Shown piece after piece: positions 7,205 to 15,771 of a DNA stretch of 20,571 nt. A model generated the notes under the pieces. It saw only the letters and a list, made by a program, of their open reading frames with translations, made no database searches and was not told the origin of the DNA. Position numbers and translations under genes: made by a program. The stretch covers positions 1-20,571 of the forward strand of contig JAENVX010000059.1 of assembly GCA_016650355.1 (NCBI GenBank), read 5' to 3'. Numbering within the stretch: position 1 is the stretch's first letter; each line of letters opens with the position of its first letter. This DNA comes from Bacteroidia bacterium. GTDB taxonomy: Bacteria > Bacteroidota > Bacteroidia > Cytophagales > Cyclobacteriaceae.

Positions 7205-8698
7205 TTGAGACCAGTGTTATCCTTGAACCAATTATTTCTCGTATCAATCATTTTTACAGTGACTTATTTTACGAATACGGTTACACTATTTGGTCAGCAA
7301 ACTTCAACTTCATGGTCAGTACAATTTAAGGGGATTGGAATATTTTCATCACCAAGCGTGACTGACCTTAATGGAGATGGTATTGGTGACATTGTGTTTG
7401 GAGCCGGAAGAGAAGAATTTCACTCCTGCGATTCAGCTGTCATAGCTTTAAATGGAAAGGATGGCAGCGTATTGTGGACAGTTTCCTCCATTGATCATAT
7501 ATACAGCTCAGCGGCATTAAAGGATTTAAATGGAGATCATGTTGACGATATTTTGATGGCTGGTAGATCTGCGGAATTGATGGCCATTAATGGTGTAAAT
7601 GGCACTATTATTTGGAAATTCGATAAAGAAAAAATTGCCGGACCATGGTTTAATTTTTACAACCCACAATTTTTAAGTGATCAGAACAATGACGGCATGG
7701 AGGATGTATTGATTTCTAACGGAGGGAATGTATTGGCTGCACCCAATGAAACCAAAGATAGATTTCCTGGAAATTTAGTAGTACTCAGTGGCAAGACGGG
7801 GGAAATTCTGGCAAAAGCCCCTCTGCCTGATGGCAAGGAAACCTACATGTCAGTTGTAGCACTTCCATCACCAGGTGGCAAAAATTATAAGGTCATTTTT
7901 GGCTCGGGAGGTGAGACCATAGGTGGAAACCTTTATGTGTGTACGCTGGCAGAGATTTTGCGTGGAGATCTCTCACATGCAAAGATCTTGGATAGGAGTA
8001 AAAAAAAGGGTTACATAGGTCCACCCATTTGGGCGGATATTAACAAGGATGGACATCCGGATATTATTGCCAATGCCGTTGAAGGTAAAATGATAGCTTT
8101 CGATGGCATGACCTATAAACCAATTTGGTCCTTAAAAATGCCTGGAACTGAAGCATATTCATCCATCGCGCCCGGATATTTTACTGGAGGAGATAATGTG
8201 CCCGATTTTTTTGTGTCCTATGCCGTAGGTACATGGCCCGATTTAGGCTGGAGTAAACAGTTTATGGTTAACGGAGCAACAGGAAAACTAGCCTATCTTG
8301 ATTCATTGGGCAGCTACCAAACCAGCACACCTGTTGTTATAGATCTTGATGGAGATGGAATTGATGAAGCGATTATAAATATAAACCTGGTGGTACTTGA
8401 TGATAATGATAAAAGTAGTTTTGCAAACAATCTTTTCATTGTTGATTTTAAGGGAGGAGAAGTGCTTCAACTGTGGGAGAGCCATCCCGGCAGTAATCTT
8501 TCCTCAACGCCATGGATTGGAGATATCGATGATGATGGCTTACTTGATATAGTTTATTGCCATGGAACAGATTTAAACAAAACATACTCCTTCGCAGGCC
8601 TGCAGGTAAATTATATTGCAACTGGCATACCCATTAAATCAAAAATAAGATGGGGCGGATACATGGGAAATATGCGCAATGGAATATTTGAAAAATAG
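7205..8698 (+). CDS. Exported FG-GAP/PQQ-like beta-propeller protein (copy B)
   Basis: 497 residues counted from the TTG at 7205. There is no in-frame ATG upstream of the mature part, only TTG 7205 or GTG 7214. The N-terminus is a hydrophobic signal (NQLFLVSIIFTVTYF) likely cut near LFG-Q31, with no lipobox Cys. Propeller motifs DLNGDGIGD (54-62), DLNGDHVDD, DQNNDGMED, DINKDGHPD, DLDGDGIDE and DIDDDGLLD alternate with ALNGKDGSVLW-type PQQ-like strands. It aligns end to end with the 811-2313 protein (DRFPG, PDGKETYMS, FGSGGETIGG, STPWIGD, and the C-terminal WGxYMGxxxxGIF). It is first gene of a compact plus-strand unit; the next gene begins inside its 3' end or 7 bp past its stop. No enzymatic residues are recognisable. 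An upstream ATG at 7177 in another frame may be the original start. Confidence 0.88.
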   Translation: MRPVLSLNQLFLVSIIFTVTYFTNTVTLFGQQTSTSWSVQFKGIGIFSSPSVTDLNGDGIGDIVFGAGREEFHSCDSAVIALNGKDGSVLWTVSSIDHIYSSAALKDLNGDHVDDILMAGRSAELMAINGVNGTIIWKFDKEKIAGPWFNFYNPQFLSDQNNDGMEDVLISNGGNVLAAPNETKDRFPGNLVVLSGKTGEILAKAPLPDGKETYMSVVALPSPGGKNYKVIFGSGGETIGGNLYVCTLAEILRGDLSHAKILDRSKKKGYIGPPIWADINKDGHPDIIANAVEGKMIAFDGMTYKPIWSLKMPGTEAYSSIAPGYFTGGDNVPDFFVSYAVGTWPDLGWSKQFMVNGATGKLAYLDSLGSYQTSTPVVIDLDGDGIDEAIININLVVLDDNDKSSFANNLFIVDFKGGEVLQLWESHPGSNLSSTPWIGDIDDDGLLDIVYCHGTDLNKTYSFAGLQVNYIATGIPIKSKIRWGGYMGNMRNGIFEK

Positions 8699-11600
8699 CA
8701 ATACGATGACTAACAATATATCAGCGCAACCATTGCATTGGAAATATGGTATAGTACTTCTATTGTTATTTTCCATTGGTGTCGATGCCCAGGAAATAAA
8801 ACTTTTTGAAGCTGTGACTTCACAAAAATCCGGAATACAATTTAAGAATGTGATTGAGGAGAATCAACGACACAACGCGTTAACACACGAAAATCTTTAC
8901 AATGGTGGCGGTGTGGGTATTGGTGATATAAATAATGATGGGTTGGAGGATATCTATTTCATATCGAACATGAAGTACAATAAATTATATCTCAATCTTG
9001 GTGATTTTAAGTTTAAGGACATAACAAATGAAGCTGGCGTAGGGGGAAAGGCCGGTTGGAAGACTGGTGTAACCATGGTAGATATTAATGGAGATAACCT
9101 TCTGGATATTTACGTTTGCTATTCTGGCAAAGAAGACCCAGAGCAAAGAAGGAATCAATTATTTATTAATAAGGGTAATCTGAAATTTGAGGAAAAAGCC
9201 AAGGAGTTTGGTTTGGACGATCCATCGTATTCAACCCTTGGCGCTTTTTTTGATTATGACCTCGATGGTGATCTTGATATGTTTCTATTGGCAACTAACG
9301 TGAAAGCAATCAGAGGCCTTGAATTTGAACAAGCTCGCAAGGACGTTCATCCATACGCTGGGGATAAACTATTCAAAAATGATAACGGTCATTTTGCTGA
9401 AGTAACAGAACAGGCTGGAATATTATCAAATGCCTTAGGTTTTGGACTGGGTGTAGCCATCTCTGATCTTAATAAAGATGGCTGGCCGGATATATATGTT
9501 TCAAATGATTACATAGAGCCCGATTATCTCTATATAAATAATGGCAATGGAACATTTACTGATAGAATAACGGAGCATGTTCAGCATATTTCCCATTTTT
9601 CGATGGGTTCAGATATCAATGATTTTAATAATGACACATGGCCAGATATCTATACCACGGATATGTTGCCTGAAGATAACAAGCGTCAAAAACTTCTTTA
9701 CGGTCCTGAAAATTATGAACAATACGCCTTGATGGTGATGAAAGGATATTATCACCAAAATATGCGAAACATGCTTCACTTAAATAATCGCAACGGAACA
9801 TTCAGTGAGATAGGCCAGTTAGCGGGCGTATCAAATACTGACTGGAGTTGGGCACCACTCTTAGCCGATTATGACAATGATGGTTGGAAAGATTTATTTG
9901 TAACCAATGGATACTTTAGGGATTACACCAATCGCGATTTTTTAAAGTACAAAGGTGATTATTATTTTCAGCAAGCCAGGGCCGGGGAAAAAGCGGATAC
10001 TTTTAAGTTGGTAAGTTCAATGAAATCAACACCGCTGCATAATTACATTTTTAAGAACAACAAAGACTTAACCTTTACAGACATGAGTACTGGTTGGGGT
10101 TTTGAAAAAGAAGGTTTTTCCAATGGTGCTGCCTATGCTGATCTGGACAATGATGGAGATCTTGATTTGGTAGTTAACAACCAAAACGAAACGGCCTCTG
10201 TTTATAAAAATAAATTACGGGAAGTAAATTCTTCCTCCAATTATGTGCGTATTAGCCTTAAAGGGTTCGGGAAAAATACTTCGGGGATTGGAAGCAAGGT
10301 ATATGTGTATACAAGTCTGGGCGTACAATATCATGAGCAAATGCCGAACAGAGGGTATCAATCTTCAGTTAGCCACACGCTTCATTTTGGATTGAATGAT
10401 GCTAACATTGTTGATTCAATCAAAGTTGAATGGCCGGGTGGTAAAGTTAGTATCTTAACAAATGTAAAAGCTAATCAACTGGTTGCAATTCCAGAGGAAA
10501 GAGGCAAGTCAACAGTGGAAAAGATTTTCTCATCTCAGCCAGTGTTCTCACTAGTTAATCCTCTAATAAACTACGAGCATATTGAGTACGGTTCCAACGA
10601 TTTTAAGCGTCAGCCTTTGCTCATGTCGATGCTGTCAAACAACGGACCAATACTCATCACAGCAGATGTAAATGGAGATAAATTGGATGACGTCTTTGTG
10701 GGAGGTACAAAAGAGAATCCAAGCAAGCTATATATTCAAACCAGGAATGGGACATTTGCGTTAGATCCGGAATTTAATTTTAAAGAAAACTTTGAATCAA
10801 CGGATGCAGATGCATTATTCTTTGATGCAGATAGAGATGGTGATCAAGATCTATATGTAGTAAGTGGCGGATATCATGATTATACTAAAAGCGATAAATC
10901 ACTCCAAGACCGACTTTATTTAAACAATGGTACTGGAAGATTTACCAGAGCAGAGCCAGCGCTTCCAACGATGCTTAATTCCAAATCATGCGTACGGGCC
11001 GCAGATATTGATGGTGATGGAGATCTTGATCTTTTTGTGGGCGGACGTGTTATGCCTGGCGAATATCCGATACCACAATTAAGTTACTTGCTCGTCAATG
11101 ATGGTTCAGGGCATTTCAATGATGTGGCGTCTTCATTCCTTCCAGATCTTAATAAAGGTGGGATGATCACCGATGCGGCCTGGGTAGATCTTAATAAAGA
11201 TTCCTGGCCTGATTTAATTACAGTTGGAGAATTCATGCCCATTCGGATATTTCTCAATGAAAATGGAAAAAAGTTCAAAGAGGCAAGTAGCAAATATTTT
11301 GATGAACTAGAAGGAGGATTTTGGAATCGAATTGCGCTAGCAGATTTTGACCACGATGGCAACATGGATCTTGTGGTTGGGAATTTTGGAACAAATTCTC
11401 AAATAAAATGTTCCGCCAAAGAACCGATTGAATTGACATATAAGGATTTTGACAACAATGGATCTGTGGATCCTATTTTGACGTGCCATATTCAAGGACA
11501 ATCTTACCCATTTGCAAGCCGAGATGAAATGTTGGATCAACTTTACAGTATGCGTAAAAAATTCACAACATATGAATCTTATTCCAAAGCGCAGCTTGCA

Positions 11601-12023
11601 GATATTTTTTCGGTTGAAGACTTAAAGACAGCTAATGTTTTATCTGCTAGTGAATTAAAAACTGTTTTCTATAGAAATACAGGAAGCAAATTTGAGAAGA
11701 AATTACTTCCGATGGAAGCACAGTTTGCACCTGTGCAAGCGATTGAAATACTTGATTATAACGGTGATGGAAACAATGACTTTATTCTGGCAGGAAATCA
11801 AAATGCAATTCGGATCCGGTTGGGAGTAATGGATGCCAACTATGGTCAATTATTTGAAGGGGATGGGAAGGGCAATTTCAAATACATTTCACAAGTCGAG
11901 TCTGGACTTTCCCTTACAGGCGATGTTAAGTCTTTAAAAGTTTTGACTATCAATAACGACCGATATTTATTTGCTGGAGTGAATAACTATGGCATTGTAA
12001 CTTACAAATTGAATTTGCGATGA
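8679..12023 (+). CDS. Large CRTAC1-like protein with FG-GAP/VCBS repeats and ASPIC/UnbV domain
   Basis: 1114 residues from ATG 8679, which overlaps the previous gene by 20 bp. ATG 8706 (residue 10, MTNNIS) lies 7 bp past that gene's stop and gives a more ordinary signal peptide, cut near VDA-Q38. It is Sec-exported and not lipidated, unlike its paralogue at 1-743. The first propeller (about 75-510) begins at LYNGGGVGIGDINNDG. An ASPIC/UnbV domain follows at about 518-606 (YVRISLKG, GIGSKVYVY, HFGLND, VEWPGG), then a second propeller to the C-terminus. At least fourteen DxDxDG-like calcium loops are visible, e.g. DYDLDGDLD, DIDGDGDLD and DFDHDGNMD. Related Bacteroidota proteins are abundant, often near SusC/D genes, with no firmly assigned function. 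Its stop overlaps the start of the haloperoxidase-type gene (ATGA), so the two are probably translated together. Confidence 0.93.
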   Translation: MEYLKNSNTMTNNISAQPLHWKYGIVLLLLFSIGVDAQEIKLFEAVTSQKSGIQFKNVIEENQRHNALTHENLYNGGGVGIGDINNDGLEDIYFISNMKYNKLYLNLGDFKFKDITNEAGVGGKAGWKTGVTMVDINGDNLLDIYVCYSGKEDPEQRRNQLFINKGNLKFEEKAKEFGLDDPSYSTLGAFFDYDLDGDLDMFLLATNVKAIRGLEFEQARKDVHPYAGDKLFKNDNGHFAEVTEQAGILSNALGFGLGVAISDLNKDGWPDIYVSNDYIEPDYLYINNGNGTFTDRITEHVQHISHFSMGSDINDFNNDTWPDIYTTDMLPEDNKRQKLLYGPENYEQYALMVMKGYYHQNMRNMLHLNNRNGTFSEIGQLAGVSNTDWSWAPLLADYDNDGWKDLFVTNGYFRDYTNRDFLKYKGDYYFQQARAGEKADTFKLVSSMKSTPLHNYIFKNNKDLTFTDMSTGWGFEKEGFSNGAAYADLDNDGDLDLVVNNQNETASVYKNKLREVNSSSNYVRISLKGFGKNTSGIGSKVYVYTSLGVQYHEQMPNRGYQSSVSHTLHFGLNDANIVDSIKVEWPGGKVSILTNVKANQLVAIPEERGKSTVEKIFSSQPVFSLVNPLINYEHIEYGSNDFKRQPLLMSMLSNNGPILITADVNGDKLDDVFVGGTKENPSKLYIQTRNGTFALDPEFNFKENFESTDADALFFDADRDGDQDLYVVSGGYHDYTKSDKSLQDRLYLNNGTGRFTRAEPALPTMLNSKSCVRAADIDGDGDLDLFVGGRVMPGEYPIPQLSYLLVNDGSGHFNDVASSFLPDLNKGGMITDAAWVDLNKDSWPDLITVGEFMPIRIFLNENGKKFKEASSKYFDELEGGFWNRIALADFDHDGNMDLVVGNFGTNSQIKCSAKEPIELTYKDFDNNGSVDPILTCHIQGQSYPFASRDEMLDQLYSMRKKFTTYESYSKAQLADIFSVEDLKTANVLSASELKTVFYRNTGSKFEKKLLPMEAQFAPVQAIEILDYNGDGNNDFILAGNQNAIRIRLGVMDANYGQLFEGDGKGNFKYISQVESGLSLTGDVKSLKVLTINNDRYLFAGVNNYGIVTYKLNLR

Positions 12024-13327
12024 GACTTTGGTTTATTTTCATAGGTATTGTGGCGTACGGTTTAACCGGAGGGCAATCCCTCCGCACAAATGAGAATAAT
12101 GAATTTGCAGAAAATGTATTTCACCTTTCTGAGGTGATGTTGCACGATGTCGCTAACCCGCCAGCAGCCGGACGGTTTTACGCTTACTGTGCACTGGCAG
12201 CATACGAAGTAACGATTGCGGACCAGGACGATACTAATATTTCGAGTCACTTTCGAACCGATCCGGCCTTCGTACTTCCTAAAGTATTTCCAGGCTGGTC
12301 AAAATCCTTTTGCGCACAGTATGCCATGTTGGAGGTGGGAAGAAAAATAATGCCATCCGGTTATTTGTTAGAAGAGAATCAGAAAAAATTGATCAATCTC
12401 TACAAACAAAAGTATAAGCTGGTTGGCAAGCAGCTTGAGGCTAATAAAATGTTTGCTATTAATATTGCTGACCAGGTAGTGAAGTTTGCCTCGGATGACG
12501 GTTATCAAAAGCTCAGTACATTAACGCGCTATCGGCCCACCAGCAAGGAAGAAGGACGCTGGTACCCCACACCACCCGAATACATGGGTGCCATTGAGCC
12601 AGAATGGAAAACAATACGAACATTCTTCCTCGATTCTGCAAATCAGTTCGTGCAGTCCGCTCCAGCTAAGTTTAGCCAGGAAAAAGAGTCATCCTTTTAT
12701 AGACAAATGAAAGAAGTTTACGATACAACAAAACGTCTTTCGAGTGAACAAAAGGAAATCGCAAACTTTTGGGATTGCAATCCATTTGCAGTTTCATTTT
12801 CTGGACACATGTCGATTGGTTTAAAAAAGATTTCTCCAGGAGGCCACTGGATGGGCATCACAGGTATTGTGTGCAACCAAAAAAGGATTTCGTTCGATTC
12901 GACAGTTCTGATACATGCCATGGTTGCCCTCACACTTCATGATGCTTTTGTAAGCTGTTGGGACGAAAAATATCGCAGTGACAGGATCAGGCCTGAAACA
13001 GTGATCAACAAATACCTTGATCCTACATGGCGGCCACTTTTGCAAACACCTCCATTCCCTGAATATACAAGTGGGCATAGTGTTATATCTACAGCCAGTG
13101 CAGAAATACTGACATATTATTTTGGTGGTAATCTACCATTTGTTGATACGTCTGAAGAGTTTTTTGGACTTAATCCACGATCGTTTCAATCTTTTCGACA
13201 AGCCTCAGGTGAGGCAGCCATTTCAAGGCTTTATGGAGGTATTCACTTTCGCGATGCGATCGAAGTAGGTCAACAGCAGGGTAGGTCCATAGGAAATTTT
13301 ATCCTTGGCAAGATAAAGGGCAACTGA
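12020..13327 (+). CDS. Vanadium-dependent haloperoxidase-type PAP2 superfamily protein
   Basis: 435 residues. The helical C-terminal part carries the full three-part vanadate/phosphate site: K317-x6-R324-P325, S351-G352-H353, and S402-R403-x5-H409-x3-D412. In fungal and algal vanadium haloperoxidases the corresponding Lys, Arg, Ser/Gly/His and Arg hold the oxyanion, and the last His binds vanadium. PAP2 acid phosphatases use the same site. The length and soluble helical layout fit the bacterial haloperoxidase-like group rather than the short membrane PAP2 phosphatases. A short hydrophobic N-terminus (1-20) is probably a signal peptide, cut near GGQS. The ATG overlaps the upstream stop by 4 bp, so a shared function with the CRTAC1-like protein is likely. 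Halide oxidation versus phosphatase activity cannot be decided from sequence. Confidence 0.87.
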   Translation: MRLWFIFIGIVAYGLTGGQSLRTNENNEFAENVFHLSEVMLHDVANPPAAGRFYAYCALAAYEVTIADQDDTNISSHFRTDPAFVLPKVFPGWSKSFCAQYAMLEVGRKIMPSGYLLEENQKKLINLYKQKYKLVGKQLEANKMFAINIADQVVKFASDDGYQKLSTLTRYRPTSKEEGRWYPTPPEYMGAIEPEWKTIRTFFLDSANQFVQSAPAKFSQEKESSFYRQMKEVYDTTKRLSSEQKEIANFWDCNPFAVSFSGHMSIGLKKISPGGHWMGITGIVCNQKRISFDSTVLIHAMVALTLHDAFVSCWDEKYRSDRIRPETVINKYLDPTWRPLLQTPPFPEYTSGHSVISTASAEILTYYFGGNLPFVDTSEEFFGLNPRSFQSFRQASGEAAISRLYGGIHFRDAIEVGQQQGRSIGNFILGKIKGN

Positions 13328-13441
13328 GCCTTACTTTTGGGGATACCTCTTTCCGGTTTACCATAACTTTTTTAAAGTTAGCTGCTCGTTAGCATTTGAT
13401 TAAAACTCCTTCAAAAACGCCATCTATCAATTTTATTTTAT

Positions 13442-13482
13442 CTTAGTTTGTAAAGTTTCTATCTTTTGCTTTCAAAACTAAG
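13442..13482 (+). promoter_or_regulatory. Leader inverted repeat before the M20 amidohydrolase gene
   Basis: A perfect 8-bp inverted repeat, CTTAGTTT (13442-13449) and AAACTAAG (13475-13482), with a 25-nt loop ends 4 bp before the ATG at 13487. In RNA it could form a hairpin masking the start region, or in DNA an operator. The stem is AT-rich with only two G/C pairs, so it would be weak. The whole 159-bp gap (13328-13486) holds no other clear signal and no convincing terminator for the upstream unit. Confidence 0.25.
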
Positions 13483-13486
13483 CGAA

Positions 13487-15133
13487 ATGAAATTCACTAA
13501 ACTGCTCTTGTTATCGACATGTGTGTTCCTTGCAGAATTTGCGGATGCGCAAACTCCCAACGAAACAAAACTTAAGAAACTAAAAGACGAGGCCGTTGCT
13601 GAAATCGAGAAGCAGTATGTTTTGGGCCAACAGATCAACGACATGTTGTTCAGTTTTTCTGAATTGGGTTTCCAGGAAATTGAAACGGCTAATTATTTAA
13701 CTTCCCTATTAGAAAAAAATGGTTTTAAAATTCAAATGGGAATAGCAGGAATTCCTACAGCTTGGACAGCCACATGGGGTTCAGGAAAACCTGTGATTGC
13801 ATTAGGGTCTGATGTAGACTGCATTCCAAAAGCATCGCAAAAGCCAGGTGTTGCCTATCAAGATCCGATTATCGTTGGCGCTCCAGGTCATGGTGAAGGC
13901 CATAACTCGGGCCAGGCACTAAATATTGTAACAGCACTTACCATCAAGAAAATAATGGAGCGGGAAAAAATTTCGGGCACGCTTATGTTGTGGCCAGGAA
14001 TTGCTGAAGAACAACTAGGAACAAAGGCGTATTATATCCGTGAAGGTTTTTTCAAAAATGTAGATGCCTGCATATTTACTCATGTGTCAAGCAACCTGGG
14101 TGTAAGCTATGGGGATGGGGGATATACTGGAATGGTGTCTGTTAAGTTCTCCTTTGAAGGTCAGGCCGCTCATGCTGCCGGAGCACCGTGGAGGGGTAGA
14201 AGTGCACTCGATGCAGTAGAACTCATGAACATTGGATGGAATTTCAGACGCGAGCACTTGGAATTAAGTCAGCGCTCTCATTATGTGATTTCTGATGGTG
14301 GTGATCAACCTAACGTGGTTCCTTCAAAAGCATCCGTGTGGTATTATTTTAGAGAGCGCACCTATCCGGATATTATTAAGCTCTTCGATAAAGGAGTAAA
14401 AACGGCCGAAGGCGCTGCGTTGATGACTGACACAAAATTTACTTATGAGATATTAGGTTCTGCATGGCCCGGCCATTTCAACAAGCCAATGGCCACGGTT
14501 ATGTACGAAAACATCAATGCAGTAGGCTTGCCAAAGTGGTCTGAGGATGATCAACTACTGGCCAAGGCAACGCAGATAGAAATGAAATCGAAGAAACGCG
14601 AAGGGCTTGCAATCAAAGTAGATACAATTGGCATGCCCGATGGTCCCAAACCAGTAATGATGGGAGGGAGGGAATTATATTCAATGGGTGGTGGTTCGGA
14701 TGACATCGCAGATATTTCGTGGTCGCTCCCAACTATTGTGCTCACCTATCCTTCAAACATACCAGATCTGCCAGGCCATCATTGGTCGAATGCAATTTCT
14801 ATGGCAACCCCCATCGCACACAAGGGAATTATTGCTGGTGCAAAAGCAGAAGCGCTAACATTGATCGATTTATTTTTGAAACCGGAATTGATTGCCTCGG
14901 CATGGGATTATTACAAGAACGAACAAACGAAGGATATACAGTATACGCCACTGATCGGACCAAAGGATAACCCTGCGATATTTCTGAATAAAGAGATCAT
15001 GGGCAAGTTCAAGCCTGAGCTCTCAAAGTACTATTACAATCCTGTTAAATATAAAACCTATATGGAGCAACTTGGCATTACCTATCCAACGGTTAGGCCA
15101 GATCAGAAAGAAGCAGTCATGAAACTGAAATAA
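13487..15133 (+). CDS. Secreted M20 family amidohydrolase (AbgB-like)
   Basis: 548 residues from ATG 13487. An in-frame TTG at 13466 is rejected because MKFTKLLLLS begins a clean signal peptide cut after ADA-Q22. The architecture is that of M20D amidohydrolases such as AbgB (p-aminobenzoyl-glutamate hydrolase subunit): a catalytic domain with GHGEGHN (H135, E137, H139), an EE pair (E174, E175), THVSS with H199, a lid/dimerisation domain starting at GQAAHAAGAPWRGRSALDA, and a late GHHW motif (H431/H432). Members hydrolyse amide bonds of N-acyl amino acids and related compounds using two metal ions. The usual HxCGH metal motif here reads HxEGH, replacing the Cys ligand by Glu. It follows the haloperoxidase-type gene after 159 bp and probably has its own promoter. 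The substrate is unknown. Confidence 0.88.
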   Translation: MKFTKLLLLSTCVFLAEFADAQTPNETKLKKLKDEAVAEIEKQYVLGQQINDMLFSFSELGFQEIETANYLTSLLEKNGFKIQMGIAGIPTAWTATWGSGKPVIALGSDVDCIPKASQKPGVAYQDPIIVGAPGHGEGHNSGQALNIVTALTIKKIMEREKISGTLMLWPGIAEEQLGTKAYYIREGFFKNVDACIFTHVSSNLGVSYGDGGYTGMVSVKFSFEGQAAHAAGAPWRGRSALDAVELMNIGWNFRREHLELSQRSHYVISDGGDQPNVVPSKASVWYYFRERTYPDIIKLFDKGVKTAEGAALMTDTKFTYEILGSAWPGHFNKPMATVMYENINAVGLPKWSEDDQLLAKATQIEMKSKKREGLAIKVDTIGMPDGPKPVMMGGRELYSMGGGSDDIADISWSLPTIVLTYPSNIPDLPGHHWSNAISMATPIAHKGIIAGAKAEALTLIDLFLKPELIASAWDYYKNEQTKDIQYTPLIGPKDNPAIFLNKEIMGKFKPELSKYYYNPVKYKTYMEQLGITYPTVRPDQKEAVMKLK

Positions 15134-15175
15134 TACTGATTGCTAATTGCTTAATTTAGCATTGAAATCATAGCA

Positions 15176-15757
15176 ATGTTTACTGGTATAATTGAATCCG
15201 CAGGTAAAGTAACAAGAATAGTTGAAGAGGGATCTAATTTTCATTTTCATATTGAAAGTTCCATCAGCAGCGAATTAAGGATAGACCAAAGTGTTTCGCA
15301 CAATGGGGTTTGCTTAACGGTAACGAAAGCTGATGCACTTTCTCATTGGGTAACGGCAATCGATGAGACTCTTAAAAAATCCAACCTTGGATTGTTAAGT
15401 GTTAGTGACTTCGTGAACCTTGAACGTAGCATGTTGATGAATGGGCGATTGGATGGACACATCGTACAAGGTCATGTTGACCAGACTGGAATTTGTATGG
15501 CTGTGAAGGAAGTAGATGGGAGTTGGCTATTTGATTTTGAATACGATCCTGCTAGTGGAAATGTAACAGTAGAGAAAGGATCTGTTTGTATCAATGGCGT
15601 AAGCCTTACTTGTTTCAATTCAAGGCGTAATGGTTTCACCGTAGCGATTATTCCATACACCTTTGAACATACTAACTTTAATCGAATAAAAACTGGGCGC
15701 ACCGTCAATCTTGAATTTGATATAATTGGGAAGTACGTAAAGAAGCTGATGTCATAG
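15176..15757 (+). CDS. ribE: Riboflavin synthase (alpha chain)
   Basis: 193 residues, the usual length. It makes riboflavin and 5-amino-6-ribitylamino-uracil from two molecules of 6,7-dimethyl-8-ribityllumazine in the cytoplasm, the last step of riboflavin synthesis. Diagnostic motifs are MFTGIIE at the very N-terminus, NGVCLTV (43-49), GHIVQGHVD (94-102), NGVSLT (140-145), IIPYTFEHTN (158-167) and VNLEFDIIGKYV (177-188). The two lumazine-binding domains repeat the pattern at about 1-90 and 97-185. It stands alone, with no other rib genes nearby, and has only 42 bp upstream, with no room for an FMN riboswitch. It is convergent with the PAP2 phosphatase gene 14 bp on. Confidence 0.96.
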   Translation: MFTGIIESAGKVTRIVEEGSNFHFHIESSISSELRIDQSVSHNGVCLTVTKADALSHWVTAIDETLKKSNLGLLSVSDFVNLERSMLMNGRLDGHIVQGHVDQTGICMAVKEVDGSWLFDFEYDPASGNVTVEKGSVCINGVSLTCFNSRRNGFTVAIIPYTFEHTNFNRIKTGRTVNLEFDIIGKYVKKLMS

Positions 15758-15771
15758 GTTTAAACTTCTTA

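Noticed and set aside
7177..7329. 50-codon open frame starting MKELIKLH
   Set aside because: Not a gene of its own: after about ten codons it runs out of frame through the signal peptide of the propeller gene. It is treated as a possible displaced start of that gene.
8900..11800. Recurring short DNA similarities (GATxxxAATGGAGAT-like) suggestive of a repeat array
   Set aside because: They are the coding sequence of DxNxDG calcium loops in the propeller blades; spacing is irregular and in frame, so this is protein repetition, not a DNA repeat or CRISPR.
13443..13468. TTAGTTTG and TATCTTTTG as a Bacteroidota -7 promoter box for the M20 gene
   Set aside because: Each misses the TAnnTTTG consensus by a base or an extra T, and no -33 TTTG sits at the required 19-21 bp distance.
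15134..15175. FMN riboswitch upstream of riboflavin synthase
   Set aside because: Only 42 bp separate the gene from the previous one, far too short for the RFN element, and none of its conserved bases are seen.
15758..15771. GTTTAAAC palindrome between the riboflavin synthase and PAP2 phosphatase genes as a bidirectional terminator
   Set aside because: The stem is only 4 bp, almost all A/T, with no room for a stable hairpin and U-tract.
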